DNA of 36,401 bases, from contig CAOJVB010000016.1 in assembly GCA_948444845.1 (NCBI GenBank), positions 1-36,401 of the forward strand, in the 5' to 3' direction. Position 1 is the stretch's first letter. Each line of letters opens with the position of its first letter. Shown here piece after piece: positions 15,538-23,878 of the stretch. This DNA comes from an uncultured Clostridiaceae bacterium. Its GTDB lineage: Bacteria > Bacillota > Clostridia > TANB77 > CAG-508. Under the pieces are notes generated by a model, which saw only the letters and a program-made list of their open reading frames with translations, had not been told where the DNA came from and ran no database searches. The position numbers and the translations under genes were made by a program.

Positions 15538-15915
15538 TTAGTTACCTCCTCGTAAACATTCTCTATAGAAAGACTTAAGATCGCTATTTTCAATGTCTCC
15601 TAAGTCTAAGTTTGGATATCTGTCAACAACATACTGCATAATTGCAGTCCTTTCAACATCTGTTTCTGCTTTGTTGTACTCCTTATATTCTTTTGCAAGG
15701 AAGCTAGCTGCCGTTTCTGTGTAGGCTACCGAATGCTTAAAAATCTGCCGATTTGCATCAACTGCAACCTTTTTATATGCAAAGCCAATACCACCAAAAA
15801 TAACAACTAAAAGTACTACAAGCACTACTCCCCGACCAAAGACCTTTTTGCCTACATAGTCTGCTTCTCTGAATTCTCTGTCTATATCTCTTTTGAAATC
15901 ATTGTCTACCCTCAT
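15538..15915 (-). CDS. Small single-TM membrane protein of unknown function
   Basis: A 125-aa protein with a charged N-terminus (about 30 residues), one hydrophobic segment V-V-L-V-V-L-L-V-V-I-F-G-G-I-G-F near 30-45 and an extracytoplasmic, mostly helical C-terminal part. It is the first gene of an operon with the lipoprotein; their stop and start abut. It contains two in-frame CGG codons (G-R-G and N-R-Q), where skipping the C would break the frame, unlike the CGG sites in dprA, comM and the glycosyltransferase. Upstream, 15916-16292 holds no gene that can be supported. Confidence 0.65.
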   Translation of the reverse strand: MRVDNDFKRDIDREFREADYVGKKVFGRGVVLVVLLVVIFGGIGFAYKKVAVDANRQIFKHSVAYTETAASFLAKEYKEYNKAETDVERTAIMQYVVDRYPNLDLGDIENSDLKSFYRECLRGGN

Positions 15916-16292
15916 TTTTTTACCTCCTGTATTGAATGCTTGGTTGATAAGTTTCGAATAACAACATCCCCTTAGGTACCTCTAAACATAATAGTCCCTC
16001 CTTATTCAATTACCAATGTACTAAATAATAACAGTTATATTATACTTTCATTATGTTAATTTGTCAATACAATTTTAAAATCTTATGTTATTTCTTAAGT
16101 ATTGTTTGTACTTCTTTTCTTCTACTTAAAAAAATGTTATTCTTGAATCTTATATTCTAATAAAAATACCGTATTAGGATTTCTTATATCATCTATTTGA
16201 TGAAAAGAATGCCCCTAAGTGGGCTAAATATTGGATAATTATCTAAAATTAAGTTAAAATACAAAACGTTAAAATAAATGTTTAAGTTACAA

Positions 16293-16326
16293 AATAGCCC
16301 CAGCCTCGAAAGAGTCTGGAGCTATT
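16293..16326 (-). terminator. Strong intrinsic terminator of the small zinc-ribbon gene
   Basis: AATAGCCCCAGCCTC and GAGTCTGGAGCTATT pair over 15 positions with two mismatches around a GAAA tetraloop; the minus-strand read continues TTTTG. It lies 45 bases after the stop at 16372. Confidence 0.7.
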
Positions 16327-16371
16327 CAATGTTGCTAATACAAATTTTATATTAGCTTTAAAACATTAAGA

Positions 16372-16554
16372 TTAATAACGACAACGTGAAAATTCCCACT
16401 CATGTCCACATTCCTTACAAGTTACAGTTTTAATAATCCTTGGAAATACTAAGTCATCGTTTCGTCTTACTGAAGTTACTTCTCCCGTTAATTTCCCAGC
16501 TAAATAATTTTCAGATCCTCTTGGTGCACAACAAATACACATTTTTCTTAACAT
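16372..16554 (-). CDS. Small zinc-ribbon-like protein
   Basis: A 60-aa protein with two cysteine pairs, C-I-C-C near residue 6 and C-K-E-C-G-H-E-W-E-F near 47, the usual spacing for a zinc ribbon with a hydrophobic W-x-F end. Family not recognised. The start follows GGAGGT closely (the 3' flank of ATG reads L-R-K-M-C), and a strong terminator ends the unit, which supports a real gene despite the small size. Confidence 0.55.
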   Translation of the reverse strand: MLRKMCICCAPRGSENYLAGKLTGEVTSVRRNDDLVFPRIIKTVTCKECGHEWEFSRCRY

Positions 16555-16630
16555 TTTTTCTACCTCCTAATTATTTGATGGTAGTAATTATATAATATAT
16601 TTACATAAAATTTAGGTTTTTTCTTATGTT

Positions 16631-17200
16631 TTATAAAATTTCCTTTAGTATTTCATACACCTTATGAATTGGAAGCCCCATTACAGTCGTATAATTTCCA
16701 TTTATTTTTTCAATAAATACGCAGAATTCTCCTTGTACTGCATATGCTCCTGCTTTATCCATTGCTTTTCCTGTTGCTATCCATTTTTTTATTTCTTCAT
16801 CTGTCATATATTTAAAGTATACCTCTGTTATGTCATAGTCTAAATATTCTTCGTATTTTCCGTTTCTTTCTACTAGTATTGCTAAACCTGTTATTACTTG
16901 ATGTTTTGTTCCATTTAGTTCTTTTAATATTTTGAATGCGTCTTCTTCATCTTTTGGCTTTCCATATATTTTTCCATCTTTTATAACCATTGTGTCTGAG
17001 CCTATTACTATTCTATCTTCTGTGGTTTCATCAAATACTGTTTTTGCTTTTATGTATGATAGTCTTTTTGCTTGTTCTTCTATAGTAAGCCCATTCTCTA
17101 AAGTTTCATCTGCGTCACTTACTATTACTTCATATTTTAGATTTAACATGTCCATTAATTCTTTTCTTCTTGGTGATTTTGATGCTAATATTATTTTCAT
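16631..17200 (-). CDS. maf: Maf family nucleoside triphosphate pyrophosphatase
   Basis: A 189-aa house-cleaning enzyme that hydrolyses non-canonical or modified nucleoside triphosphates (dTTP/UTP type in the YhdE branch) to the monophosphate. The N-terminal L-A-S-K-S-P-R-R-K-E-L signature, S-D-A-D-E-T near 29, G-S-D-T-M-V near 67 and K-P-K-D-E-E-D-A near 81 are in the expected order, and the length is complete. The ribosome binding site AAAGGAGG lies 30 bases upstream and is separated from the ATG by a 7-bp hairpin (17210-17228), which may bring the two closer. Confidence 0.93.
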   Translation of the reverse strand: MKIILASKSPRRKELMDMLNLKYEVIVSDADETLENGLTIEEQAKRLSYIKAKTVFDETTEDRIVIGSDTMVIKDGKIYGKPKDEEDAFKILKELNGTKHQVITGLAILVERNGKYEEYLDYDITEVYFKYMTDEEIKKWIATGKAMDKAGAYAVQGEFCVFIEKINGNYTTVMGLPIHKVYEILKEIL

Positions 17201-17209
17201 TTTTTATTT

Positions 17210-17228
17210 GTTTGCTTCTATAGCAAAC
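17210..17228 (-). promoter_or_regulatory. Hairpin between Shine-Dalgarno sequence and maf start
   Basis: GTTTGCT (17210-17216) and AGCAAAC (17222-17228) form a perfect stem with a 5-base loop. The only good Shine-Dalgarno sequence (AAAGGAGG on the minus strand, around 17232-17239) lies on the far side from the ATG at 17200. Folding would shorten the effective spacing. Confidence 0.45.
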
Positions 17229-17242
17229 TTTCCTCCTTTTAC

Positions 17243-17374
17243 TTATATATTTTTAGTGTATTTGCATTTTGGATAATTGCTGCATCCATAGAATTCTCCA
17301 CATTTTCCTTTATATTGTGATGATCTTAGTTTTAATATTATTATGATTAATACTATTATTATAATTATATACAT
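17243..17374 (-). CDS. 43-aa membrane microprotein with a topoisomerase-type zinc-finger fragment
   Basis: A small gene starting at ATG 17374, 8-9 bases after GAGGAG. The product has an isoleucine-rich transmembrane stretch at residues 3-14, then K-G-K-C-G-E-F-Y-G-C-S-N-Y-P-K-C-K-Y-T-K-N. That is the second half of the C4 zinc finger found at the C-terminus of topoisomerase I. It lies directly upstream of maf in the same direction. Membrane-anchored one-finger proteins of this kind occur in Clostridia; function unknown. Confidence 0.7.
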   Translation of the reverse strand: MYIIIIIVLIIIILKLRSSQYKGKCGEFYGCSNYPKCKYTKNI

Positions 17375-17560
17375 TCTTTTTTCTCCTCTTTTGTGTCTGC
17401 TTTTAAGTATATCATTTTATTTTTGTTATTTAAATATTTTTTGTCAAAATTTTACATTTTCTTATAATTTTATAAGCAATTATATTATTATTTTCATATA
17501 TATTAGTAAAAAACTTAAACCTTTATAAATGTTATTAATTATTTTTATTCTTTTAAAGGT

Positions 17561-17610
17561 CTGTCCCTTTTGACAATAAAATTGTCAAAAAGCTCCGTCC
17601 CCATTGACAC
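17561..17610. repeat. REP repeat, third copy
   Basis: Nearly identical to 14877-14924 and in the same orientation: CTGTCCCTTTTGACAATAAA … AGCTCCGTCCCCATTGAC. It stands alone, without a transposase. It is followed by two more TTGACA-like words, one of which may be the -35 box of the glycosyltransferase gene. Confidence 0.85.
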
Positions 17611-17625
17611 CCATTGACAACTTCA

Positions 17626-17657
17626 TTGACAGCAAGTATTAAAAATGCTATTATAAT
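17626..17657 (+). promoter_or_regulatory. Possible promoter of the glycosyltransferase operon
   Basis: TTGACA at 17626-17631 and TATAAT at 17652-17657 are both consensus boxes, but the 20-base spacer is longer than ideal. The ATG at 17664 lies only 6 bases after the -10 box, and there is no Shine-Dalgarno sequence, so the transcript would be leaderless. Confidence 0.4.
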
Positions 17658-17663
17658 TGTATT

Positions 17664-19164
17664 ATGAAGTATTTTATTTTAGAAAAAGAAAACAATTTAA
17701 CTGAATTAATAGATTTTTTGATTGACGAAACCAATTTGCCTCAAATTCATAGGCGATTGAATATTTATTCTGCTGAAGATGATACTCAAATTGAGATTTT
17801 GGATAATAAAGTTCTTTTTAGGGAGTCTTCTAGAAATAAGTATATTAATATTAAAAATAAGAATCTTAAACAGTTTTTTAAATATGTACAATCTAAAAAT
17901 TCAAAGGTTTTTATTATAAATGATATTGTACTACTTAAGTTTCCTAAAGTTGATTTATTGTTTAATACTTTTCATGGTAATATTTTGTCTACCGATGATA
18001 TTGTTATTTTTGAAAAGATTAAGCAAAGATTTAACTTTGAAACTTATGATAATATTAATGAGCATATTCCTGTGTTTATGAAAGAACCTGAATTTTTATT
18101 TGATGAAATGGGTAATGTTAATTCAAAAATAAAAAGTTATGCAAATAAGACTGGGCTAGACATTAGGTCTTCAAGTGCTTCTCTTAAGATTAGACTTTCT
18201 AATTTGTCAAATGATTATTCTCATATTGAGCAGTGTTATGAATTAATAACTAAGGAAAAACTTTTGTCTTTTAATTCTAGTAATAAATATGTTAATAAGT
18301 TTAAAAACATTAGCATTATTATTCCTACTTTTAACCAAAATGTTATTCCTACATTACTTTCTATACAAGGCCAAAATATTTCAAAAGAAGATAAAGCTAA
18401 AATACAAGTAGTTGTTATTGATGATGGCTCTAATATTAATGTTTTAAATCAAATTAACTCAATGAGAAATAAATTAGACTATGAAATTAATGTAATATCT
18501 TTTGACAAGAATAATGGCCTTTCTAATGCACGAAATGTTGGTATAGCTCTTGCTAAATATGATTTGCTACTTTTTATTGATTCAGATATTATTTTGAGTA
18601 AAGACTATATATATGATATTAATATTAGATTACAGCTTGTACCTAATGCAATATTTGTAGCGATGAGAAAGAATATTGAGAATAATTCGAATTTAATACT
18701 TGAAAAAAACTTGCTTGCTCGGTATTCCATCTTCTTTAGAATTTGATGATAGTAGAGTTGTTACTAGAAGTAAAGAATATCATGTTGGATGGGACAAGGC
18801 TTTTAACAATGAAACTATAAGCATTTTAGATGATAGTAATTATTTTAAAGAGCTTAGCTTTGGTTCAAAAATAGGTATATATGATTTATCTAGTGTTGTT
18901 ACTGGTCATAACATTGCTATAAATAGAAATTTAATTACAAAATATCCTGCATTTTCAAAAAGATTTTCTGGTTGGGGTATGGAAGATGCTTATTTTGCTT
19001 CTTCATTAATTTCTAATGGATGTTTTGTTATTCCTGTACTTTCTTCATGTGTATATCATATAAATCATCCACCTCGTAGTGGTAGCATGGAGCAAAAAGC
19101 TAAGGAAGCGAGCTTAAATTTTCAAATATATAATGATATGTTAGATGAAAAGTGGGAAGATTAA
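17664..19164 (+). CDS. Family 2 glycosyltransferase with GT7C domain, one +1 C before a Gly codon
   Basis: The raw sequence gives two overlapping frames. Skipping base 18720 (codon 353, GCT-CGG-T read as GCT-GGT) joins them into a 499-aa protein. About 210 N-terminal residues are of unknown function. Then comes a GT-A domain starting I-S-I-I-I-P-T-F-N-Q-N near 216, with V-V-I-D-D-G-S near 252 and the metal-binding F-I-D-S-D near 305. A C-terminal galactosyltransferase-type segment F-S-G-W-G-M-E-D-A-Y-F lies near 435. The donor and acceptor are unknown. The only CGG in the gene is the frameshift site. No ribosome binding site precedes the ATG. Its stop overlaps the ATG of the HAD gene. Confidence 0.82.
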
Positions 19165-19931
19165 TGAAAAAATTTATTCTATTTGATGTTGATGGTACAT
19201 TAATAGATAATGGTGCCTACCCTGAAAATTTTGATAATATAAAAAAACAAATTAGTATATTAAAAAGAGATTATATTATTGGAATATGTACTTATAGGCC
19301 GTTTGATTTAAATGTAAGAAAAATTATGAAAGATTATGGGTTAAATGGTCCTGTTATTTGTGAAGGTGGAGCTTGTGTTTTTGATAAAATTTTCCTTAAA
19401 TATAATATGGTGTTTAAGGATGAAACTATTTACTTTAATTTGAATGCTTTAATTAAAAATATTATTTTAGATTATATTAATAATAGTAATATAAATGCAT
19501 CAGTTGTAATATCAAATAATGTTGAACAAAATGATTTAGCAGTAGTAATAAACGGATATAGGAAAATGTCTTCTACTATTCGTTTTCCTGAAGTTTTTAA
19601 AGAACATATAGATGAAATTATTAGCTATATGAAGAACCATGAAAAAATTAAGAATATGAATATTACTAAAAGCCATGATAATGAATTAAAGCTTAATGTT
19701 TTATCTAAAAATATTAATAAAATGTTAACTATAGAAAAGTATTTTAAAAATTCATATGTAACTTTCGTTACTGATTTTGAAGAAATATTTCCTACTACTA
19801 GAAATTCTTCTTTTATAAAAGTTTTTAGTGTGGGGACAAATGCAAATTTTAATAACAAATGTAACTGCGTTTTTTCAAATTTTGGCAAAGGCGTAGAAGA
19901 AATATTAATAAAATTAAGGAGTGAATTATGA
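19164..19931 (+). CDS. HAD-superfamily phosphatase (Cof-like, IIB)
   Basis: A 255-aa phosphatase with the HAD motif I nucleophile pair in F-I-L-F-D-V-D-G-T-L-I-D near residue 4-15, motif II-like I-C-T-Y-R-P-F near 37, a cap domain and a late C-terminal segment ending V-F-S-N-F-G-K-G-V-E-E, where the motif IV acidic residues are weak. The ATG at 19164 overlaps the preceding stop (TAATG) and is preferred over a GTG at 19152. The substrate is probably a sugar phosphate or nucleotide; the link with the glycosyltransferase upstream suggests sugar metabolism, by inference. Confidence 0.78.
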   Translation: MKKFILFDVDGTLIDNGAYPENFDNIKKQISILKRDYIIGICTYRPFDLNVRKIMKDYGLNGPVICEGGACVFDKIFLKYNMVFKDETIYFNLNALIKNIILDYINNSNINASVVISNNVEQNDLAVVINGYRKMSSTIRFPEVFKEHIDEIISYMKNHEKIKNMNITKSHDNELKLNVLSKNINKMLTIEKYFKNSYVTFVTDFEEIFPTTRNSSFIKVFSVGTNANFNNKCNCVFSNFGKGVEEILIKLRSEL

Positions 19932-20389
19932 AAAAATACGAAGAATTATCACCTGATTGTAAAATATGGTGGGATGAAGGTTTTATTATAACTAATGAAA
20001 AATATACACAAGTTAGTGGTTATATTTTTAATGAGAAAAATGAATTATTAGTTGTTAAAAGTGGCAAAACTTGGACTGTTCCTGGTGGTCACCCAGAAGC
20101 AGGCGAAACACAAATTCAAACATTAGAAAGAGAAATTATGGAAGAAGCTTGTGTAACTATTAATAATATAAAATATTTAGGAGCTGTTGAAGTTGTGGAA
20201 AATGGCGAAACATATTATCAATTACGTTATACTGCAAAAGTAGATACTGTTTTACCTTTCAAAAAAGAATGGGAAACAAGTGATAGAGCTTTTGTAAGTT
20301 TGGAAAACTTAAATGATTATATTACATGGTCTAATGGAATTACATTTTCTAAACAAATAGAGAGTGCAAAGAAAGTTTGGAGTATATAG
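19928..20389 (+). CDS. Nudix hydrolase
   Basis: A 153-aa nucleoside diphosphate-X hydrolase. The Nudix box G-x5-E-x7-R-E-x-x-E-E is present as G-H-P-E-A-G-E … R-E-I-M-E-E near residues 57-77. The final Gly of the consensus (E-E-x-G-U) is replaced by Cys (E-E-A-C-V). The start overlaps the HAD stop by 4 bases (ATGA) and has AAGGAG upstream. It could remove a diphosphate from a nucleotide sugar or a damaged nucleotide. It is the last gene before the conjugative element, with no clear terminator. Confidence 0.85.
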   Translation: MKKYEELSPDCKIWWDEGFIITNEKYTQVSGYIFNEKNELLVVKSGKTWTVPGGHPEAGETQIQTLEREIMEEACVTINNIKYLGAVEVVENGETYYQLRYTAKVDTVLPFKKEWETSDRAFVSLENLNDYITWSNGITFSKQIESAKKVWSI

Positions 20390-20434
20390 TTAAGAACAAA
20401 AGTCGATTTTTCCTATACTATAAAAAATAGATTA

Positions 20435-20998
20435 TCATTTCTGACAATCCATTTTCACTTTTTGATTATGTTCTTCTATTATTTTTTTTAGCTTATTGTT
20501 AAAATAAACTCTTGCACTATCATATTCTTCTCTATCAGGATTTTTATATGTTTTATTACAGTTAGGACAATATAATACTGTTTTATATCCAGCATCTTTA
20601 GGTAAAATATTCCCTTTACATTCTACACATACTGGAGTAACATCTTTAATCTCTATTTGATTTCCTATTCTATTATATCTCCATTCATATAATAATCCAT
20701 TATATATATCACTTGAATAATTTTTATACCAACTTTCATCTTCATCTTTTGCTTCATCTATTTTTAAATAAATTCTAAGAATTATATATAAAATAACTAT
20801 TATAATTATAATTACCCATACTGGTATAGAGAAAGTCAATATATTACCTATAACTTCAAATATTTTTTTCCACATAATAGCAAAGGCATTTTTAAAATCA
20901 ATATTTTCAAATTTTGATACAAAAATTGGGCATATTATATTAGCAAGAATAAAAATCACAACTGCAATAATCTTTTCTTTGTATTTTTTAAAATTCAT
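20435..20998 (-). CDS. Two-TM protein with cytoplasmic zinc ribbon
   Basis: A 187-aa protein with hydrophobic segments near residues 9-27 and 54-78, then a cytoplasmic domain. The pairs C-V-E-C-K-G and Y-C-P-N-C-N-K-T-Y, about 18 residues apart, form a typical zinc ribbon near residues 129-152. ATG 20998 follows GGAGG. Function unknown. It lies downstream of the AlbA/Schlafen-type gene in the same direction and may be its partner or separate cargo. Confidence 0.6.
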   Translation of the reverse strand: MNFKKYKEKIIAVVIFILANIICPIFVSKFENIDFKNAFAIMWKKIFEVIGNILTFSIPVWVIIIIIVILYIILRIYLKIDEAKDEDESWYKNYSSDIYNGLLYEWRYNRIGNQIEIKDVTPVCVECKGNILPKDAGYKTVLYCPNCNKTYKNPDREEYDSARVYFNNKLKKIIEEHNQKVKMDCQK

Positions 20999-21074
20999 TT
21001 ATATCCTCCATTGTTATAATAATTGCATTATAACATACCGTTTCTTATTTCACAATTAAATAAGATAATTTCTT

Positions 21075-22544
21075 TTAACTTTCAATTACCCCTTTTATAG
21101 CTTTTGAATTGTTCTTAGATCTTATTTCATAATCAATTTTTATTTTATTGCTTTTGAATAATAGTTTAGATTCTAAGAACATTGATTTATTATGCATTAG
21201 TTTTTTAAAATCGGTTTTTATTATTATCTTATTATCTTCTTCATATATTGAATTTTCAAATATACCTTCTATGTCGTATTTAAAGTCATCGGCTTTTTCC
21301 TTTAATTCATCTAAATATGTTTGTTTACTACTATACATTGCTCCTATATATGATGGAATATGTGGTGGTGCAACATTAGCAGTTGCTATAGCTGGATAAT
21401 AATACTCATCTATACTACTTACTCTTGGGCATTCTATCAAGTCTTCTTTTAAATCATTGTACATATTTCCTAAATATTTAATTACATCATCTTTAACAAT
21501 AAGTGTATCCTTTCCTATAAATACATCTTTATCTATAATTAGTTTTAATTCTATATCTTCATCAAAATAATTTCCAATATTTGAAATAACTAAATTAGTA
21601 TTATATATTTTTGGTAATCCCTTAGAATAATAACATATTGCCAAATATTCAAGTATATAAACATCTAACTCTTTTAATTTCCAATATCTCTCTATTTCAT
21701 TTTTATCTCCACATAGTGTTTTACTAATTGGACTCAATCCACCACCATTAAAAGTAGTTTGCCATCTTATGTTTTTAAACTCAAATATTGAATCTTCATA
21801 TTCTAAATTTAATTTTTTTAATTGTTCTTTTAAAAAACTTTCTTTTTCATCCTTTAACTTAACAACTTCATTACTTATTAAGAAAGACATTCCCATTCCA
21901 AATGAATATTCTTTTCCTTTTAATTGATTAATATCATTAACAAATTGTTTTAACTTTTCAAATTTTTTCTCTTTATACTTTTCTATTATTGAATTAACTT
22001 CTGATAACTGTATTTTATCAAATAAGTTTCCATCTAAGTATGATTGAACCACTAATTTACTATTCTTATTTTCTTTAAACATATACTCAAGATCTTTTTT
22101 ATTAGCTATACTTGTTGTACTTCCTTTTCTAATATATATTTCATTTTCTTTTAATTTTCCAATTTGTTTTTTTATCATAAATGGTCTATTTGAATTATTG
22201 ATTACTGGTATTTGAATTACAAGGATATTCTTTCCCTCAATGTTTAATACTTTGTAATTGACAATCAAATTTTCATATATGTATGTATTGATTATTTGTT
22301 GAAATTCTGCTTCATCTCTTATTTGTTTTGTGTCAATTTCTCTTAGGTCTGTACATACATTGTTTTCTTCTACTGCACCAATTATAATATATTTATTTCT
22401 AATACTATGTGAATTTGCTAAAGCTAAAACATCTTTAACTAATTCTTCTTTATGATCCTTTTGATAATCATACTCTTTAAAATCCAAATAATCACTCTCT
22501 TGATGACAATCTATCATTTCTTTTACTTCATCTTCAAATTCCAT
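21075..22544 (-). CDS. AlbA_2/Schlafen-type ATP-binding protein
   Basis: A 489-aa protein whose N-terminus matches the AlbA_2 (Schlafen AAA_4, PF04326) pattern: E-S-D-Y-L-D-F-K-E near residue 16, D-V-L-A-L-A-N-S near 38, Y-I-I-I-G-A-V-E near 52 and Y-I-R-K-G-S-T-T near 137. The remaining ~340 residues are not recognised. Family members include putative transcription regulators and proteins suspected of roles in phage defence. ATG 22544 follows GGAG. As the gene lies at the end of the conjugative element, it is most likely cargo. Confidence 0.7.
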   Translation of the reverse strand: MEFEDEVKEMIDCHQESDYLDFKEYDYQKDHKEELVKDVLALANSHSIRNKYIIIGAVEENNVCTDLREIDTKQIRDEAEFQQIINTYIYENLIVNYKVLNIEGKNILVIQIPVINNSNRPFMIKKQIGKLKENEIYIRKGSTTSIANKKDLEYMFKENKNSKLVVQSYLDGNLFDKIQLSEVNSIIEKYKEKKFEKLKQFVNDINQLKGKEYSFGMGMSFLISNEVVKLKDEKESFLKEQLKKLNLEYEDSIFEFKNIRWQTTFNGGGLSPISKTLCGDKNEIERYWKLKELDVYILEYLAICYYSKGLPKIYNTNLVISNIGNYFDEDIELKLIIDKDVFIGKDTLIVKDDVIKYLGNMYNDLKEDLIECPRVSSIDEYYYPAIATANVAPPHIPSYIGAMYSSKQTYLDELKEKADDFKYDIEGIFENSIYEEDNKIIIKTDFKKLMHNKSMFLESKLLFKSNKIKIDYEIRSKNNSKAIKGVIES

Positions 22545-22599
22545 AATTACTACTCCTTAATCCGAGTATTATTTTATCACATTTTATATCTTTTCACAA

Positions 22600-23148
22600 C
22601 TAAACCTCATTTCCCCACGAATCCCATCCATCTGCAGTCTGTCTTGCAAATAATTCAATTCTAGGTAAATCTCCTACAAGTTCAACTATCTTATCTCTTA
22701 CTATTGCAGGTTTCTTGCTATGTTCTTCTATATGAGCATCAATTATTTGTGATACTTTATTTGATTTTCTCTTTACAGTTCCTTTTGTACCAATTAAGCA
22801 AAGTTCTGAGTTTGCTCTAGTCCAATGTCCCATACCAAAAAACCAAGTATCACTTTTCTTATTTCTTTTAACCCAATTAAATCCACAAGTTTTATACTTA
22901 AATCCCCATTCTTTCATAGTTCGTAAACCTTCTAATAGGCAAGGAAAAGTTACCCACAAAAAAAGAATACAATCACGATCTGAAATGTTTTTGATTGTAT
23001 CTTTCATATTTACTATACTTTCAATGTCCATTGTGGGATAGTGTTTTTCAGCTGTTCCCATTCCATCTCTCCAAGTTTTATATTTCCAAGGAGGATCAGC
23101 ATAAATAATATTGTATTTCTTATCCGTTGTATATATATCTGTTATCAA
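22600..23148 (-). CDS. MT-A70 family N6-adenine methyltransferase
   Basis: Transfers a methyl group from S-adenosylmethionine to the N6 of adenine in DNA or RNA. The catalytic D-P-P-W is near residue 18, followed by the family's Y-P-T-M-D-I-E-S-I near 38, F-L-W-V-T-F-P near 63 and A-N-S-E-L-C-L-I-G-T-K-G near 108. TTG 23148 is preferred as the start: AAGGAGGT precedes it at the right distance and it lies one base after the M23 stop; the ATG at 23169 contains that same Shine-Dalgarno sequence inside the coding part. No restriction partner is adjacent, so it is an orphan methylase, possibly for anti-restriction. Confidence 0.85.
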   Translation of the reverse strand: MITDIYTTDKKYNIIYADPPWKYKTWRDGMGTAEKHYPTMDIESIVNMKDTIKNISDRDCILFLWVTFPCLLEGLRTMKEWGFKYKTCGFNWVKRNKKSDTWFFGMGHWTRANSELCLIGTKGTVKRKSNKVSQIIDAHIEEHSKKPAIVRDKIVELVGDLPRIELFARQTADGWDSWGNEV

Positions 23149-23149
23149 T

Positions 23150-23878
23150 TTACACCTCCTTATTTCCAAATAAGTATTCTCTAGGATTTATAAAATCTCC
23201 ACTTTGCGACATTCTTATTTCAAAGTGTAAGTGTGAGCCTGTCCTATATCCAGGATTTGGATCACGATTAGGATCTCCTCCTTGAATTCCAACTACTGTA
23301 CCTTGCTCTATTTCTTGACCTTCTATAACATCAATCCTAGCTAAATGTGCATAAAAGGTATAATATGTTGTTCCACCCTCAGTAATGTGTTTAACTTCTA
23401 CACAATTTCCGTAACCATTTTGAACACCTGCAAAAACAACATTTCCAGTATTAACTACCATTATATTTGAGTGCCAAACTCCTGCTAAATCAATTCCTGT
23501 ATGAAAGCTCTGTTTTCCTGTTACAGGATGGATTCTTGAGCCAAATTCACTTGTAACAGTAGCACTTTGAACAGGCATAGGGAAAGTTCCGTTGTATTCT
23601 AATTCTCCAACTGTTAGAGTAGGAGCATAAGTATCGTGCATTTCAACTAATGAATAATAAGAACTATCTGAGGCTTGTCCATCATCTCCAAACCCAAAAA
23701 AGCTTTTGATTTTATCAATAGTAGAAGTAATCGCAAAAATAGGAATTAAAATTATTAAAGTTATAACAACAATAGTAACAATAATTCCTATAATTAACCT
23801 TTGTCTTTTTTCTTCATATGTTATTTGACTAATAACAGCTTGTGCTATAAGTTTTGCTGTATGTGGATCTATTGCCAT
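23150..23878 (-). CDS. Membrane-anchored M23 (LytM) peptidase of the transfer apparatus
   Basis: A 242-aa protein with one N-terminal transmembrane segment (about residues 29-52) and an extracellular LytM zinc-peptidase domain. The metal ligand motifs are H-T-G-I-D-L-A near 146 and H-L-H-F-E-I-R near 217, with a further H in F-Y-A-H-L near 177. It would cut peptidoglycan cross-links to let the conjugation channel through, the VirB1-like role. The ATG overlaps the virB4 stop (TAATG). Confidence 0.88.
   Translation of the reverse strand: MAIDPHTAKLIAQAVISQITYEEKRQRLIIGIIVTIVVITLIILIPIFAITSTIDKIKSFFGFGDDGQASDSSYYSLVEMHDTYAPTLTVGELEYNGTFPMPVQSATVTSEFGSRIHPVTGKQSFHTGIDLAGVWHSNIMVVNTGNVVFAGVQNGYGNCVEVKHITEGGTTYYTFYAHLARIDVIEGQEIEQGTVVGIQGGDPNRDPNPGYRTGSHLHFEIRMSQSGDFINPREYLFGNKEV

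Noticed and set aside
15916..16292. Possible small gene or RNA in the gap upstream of the membrane-protein gene
   Set aside because: No frame with start and ribosome binding site; the short GCCC/GGGC hairpin near 16211 is too weak to call.
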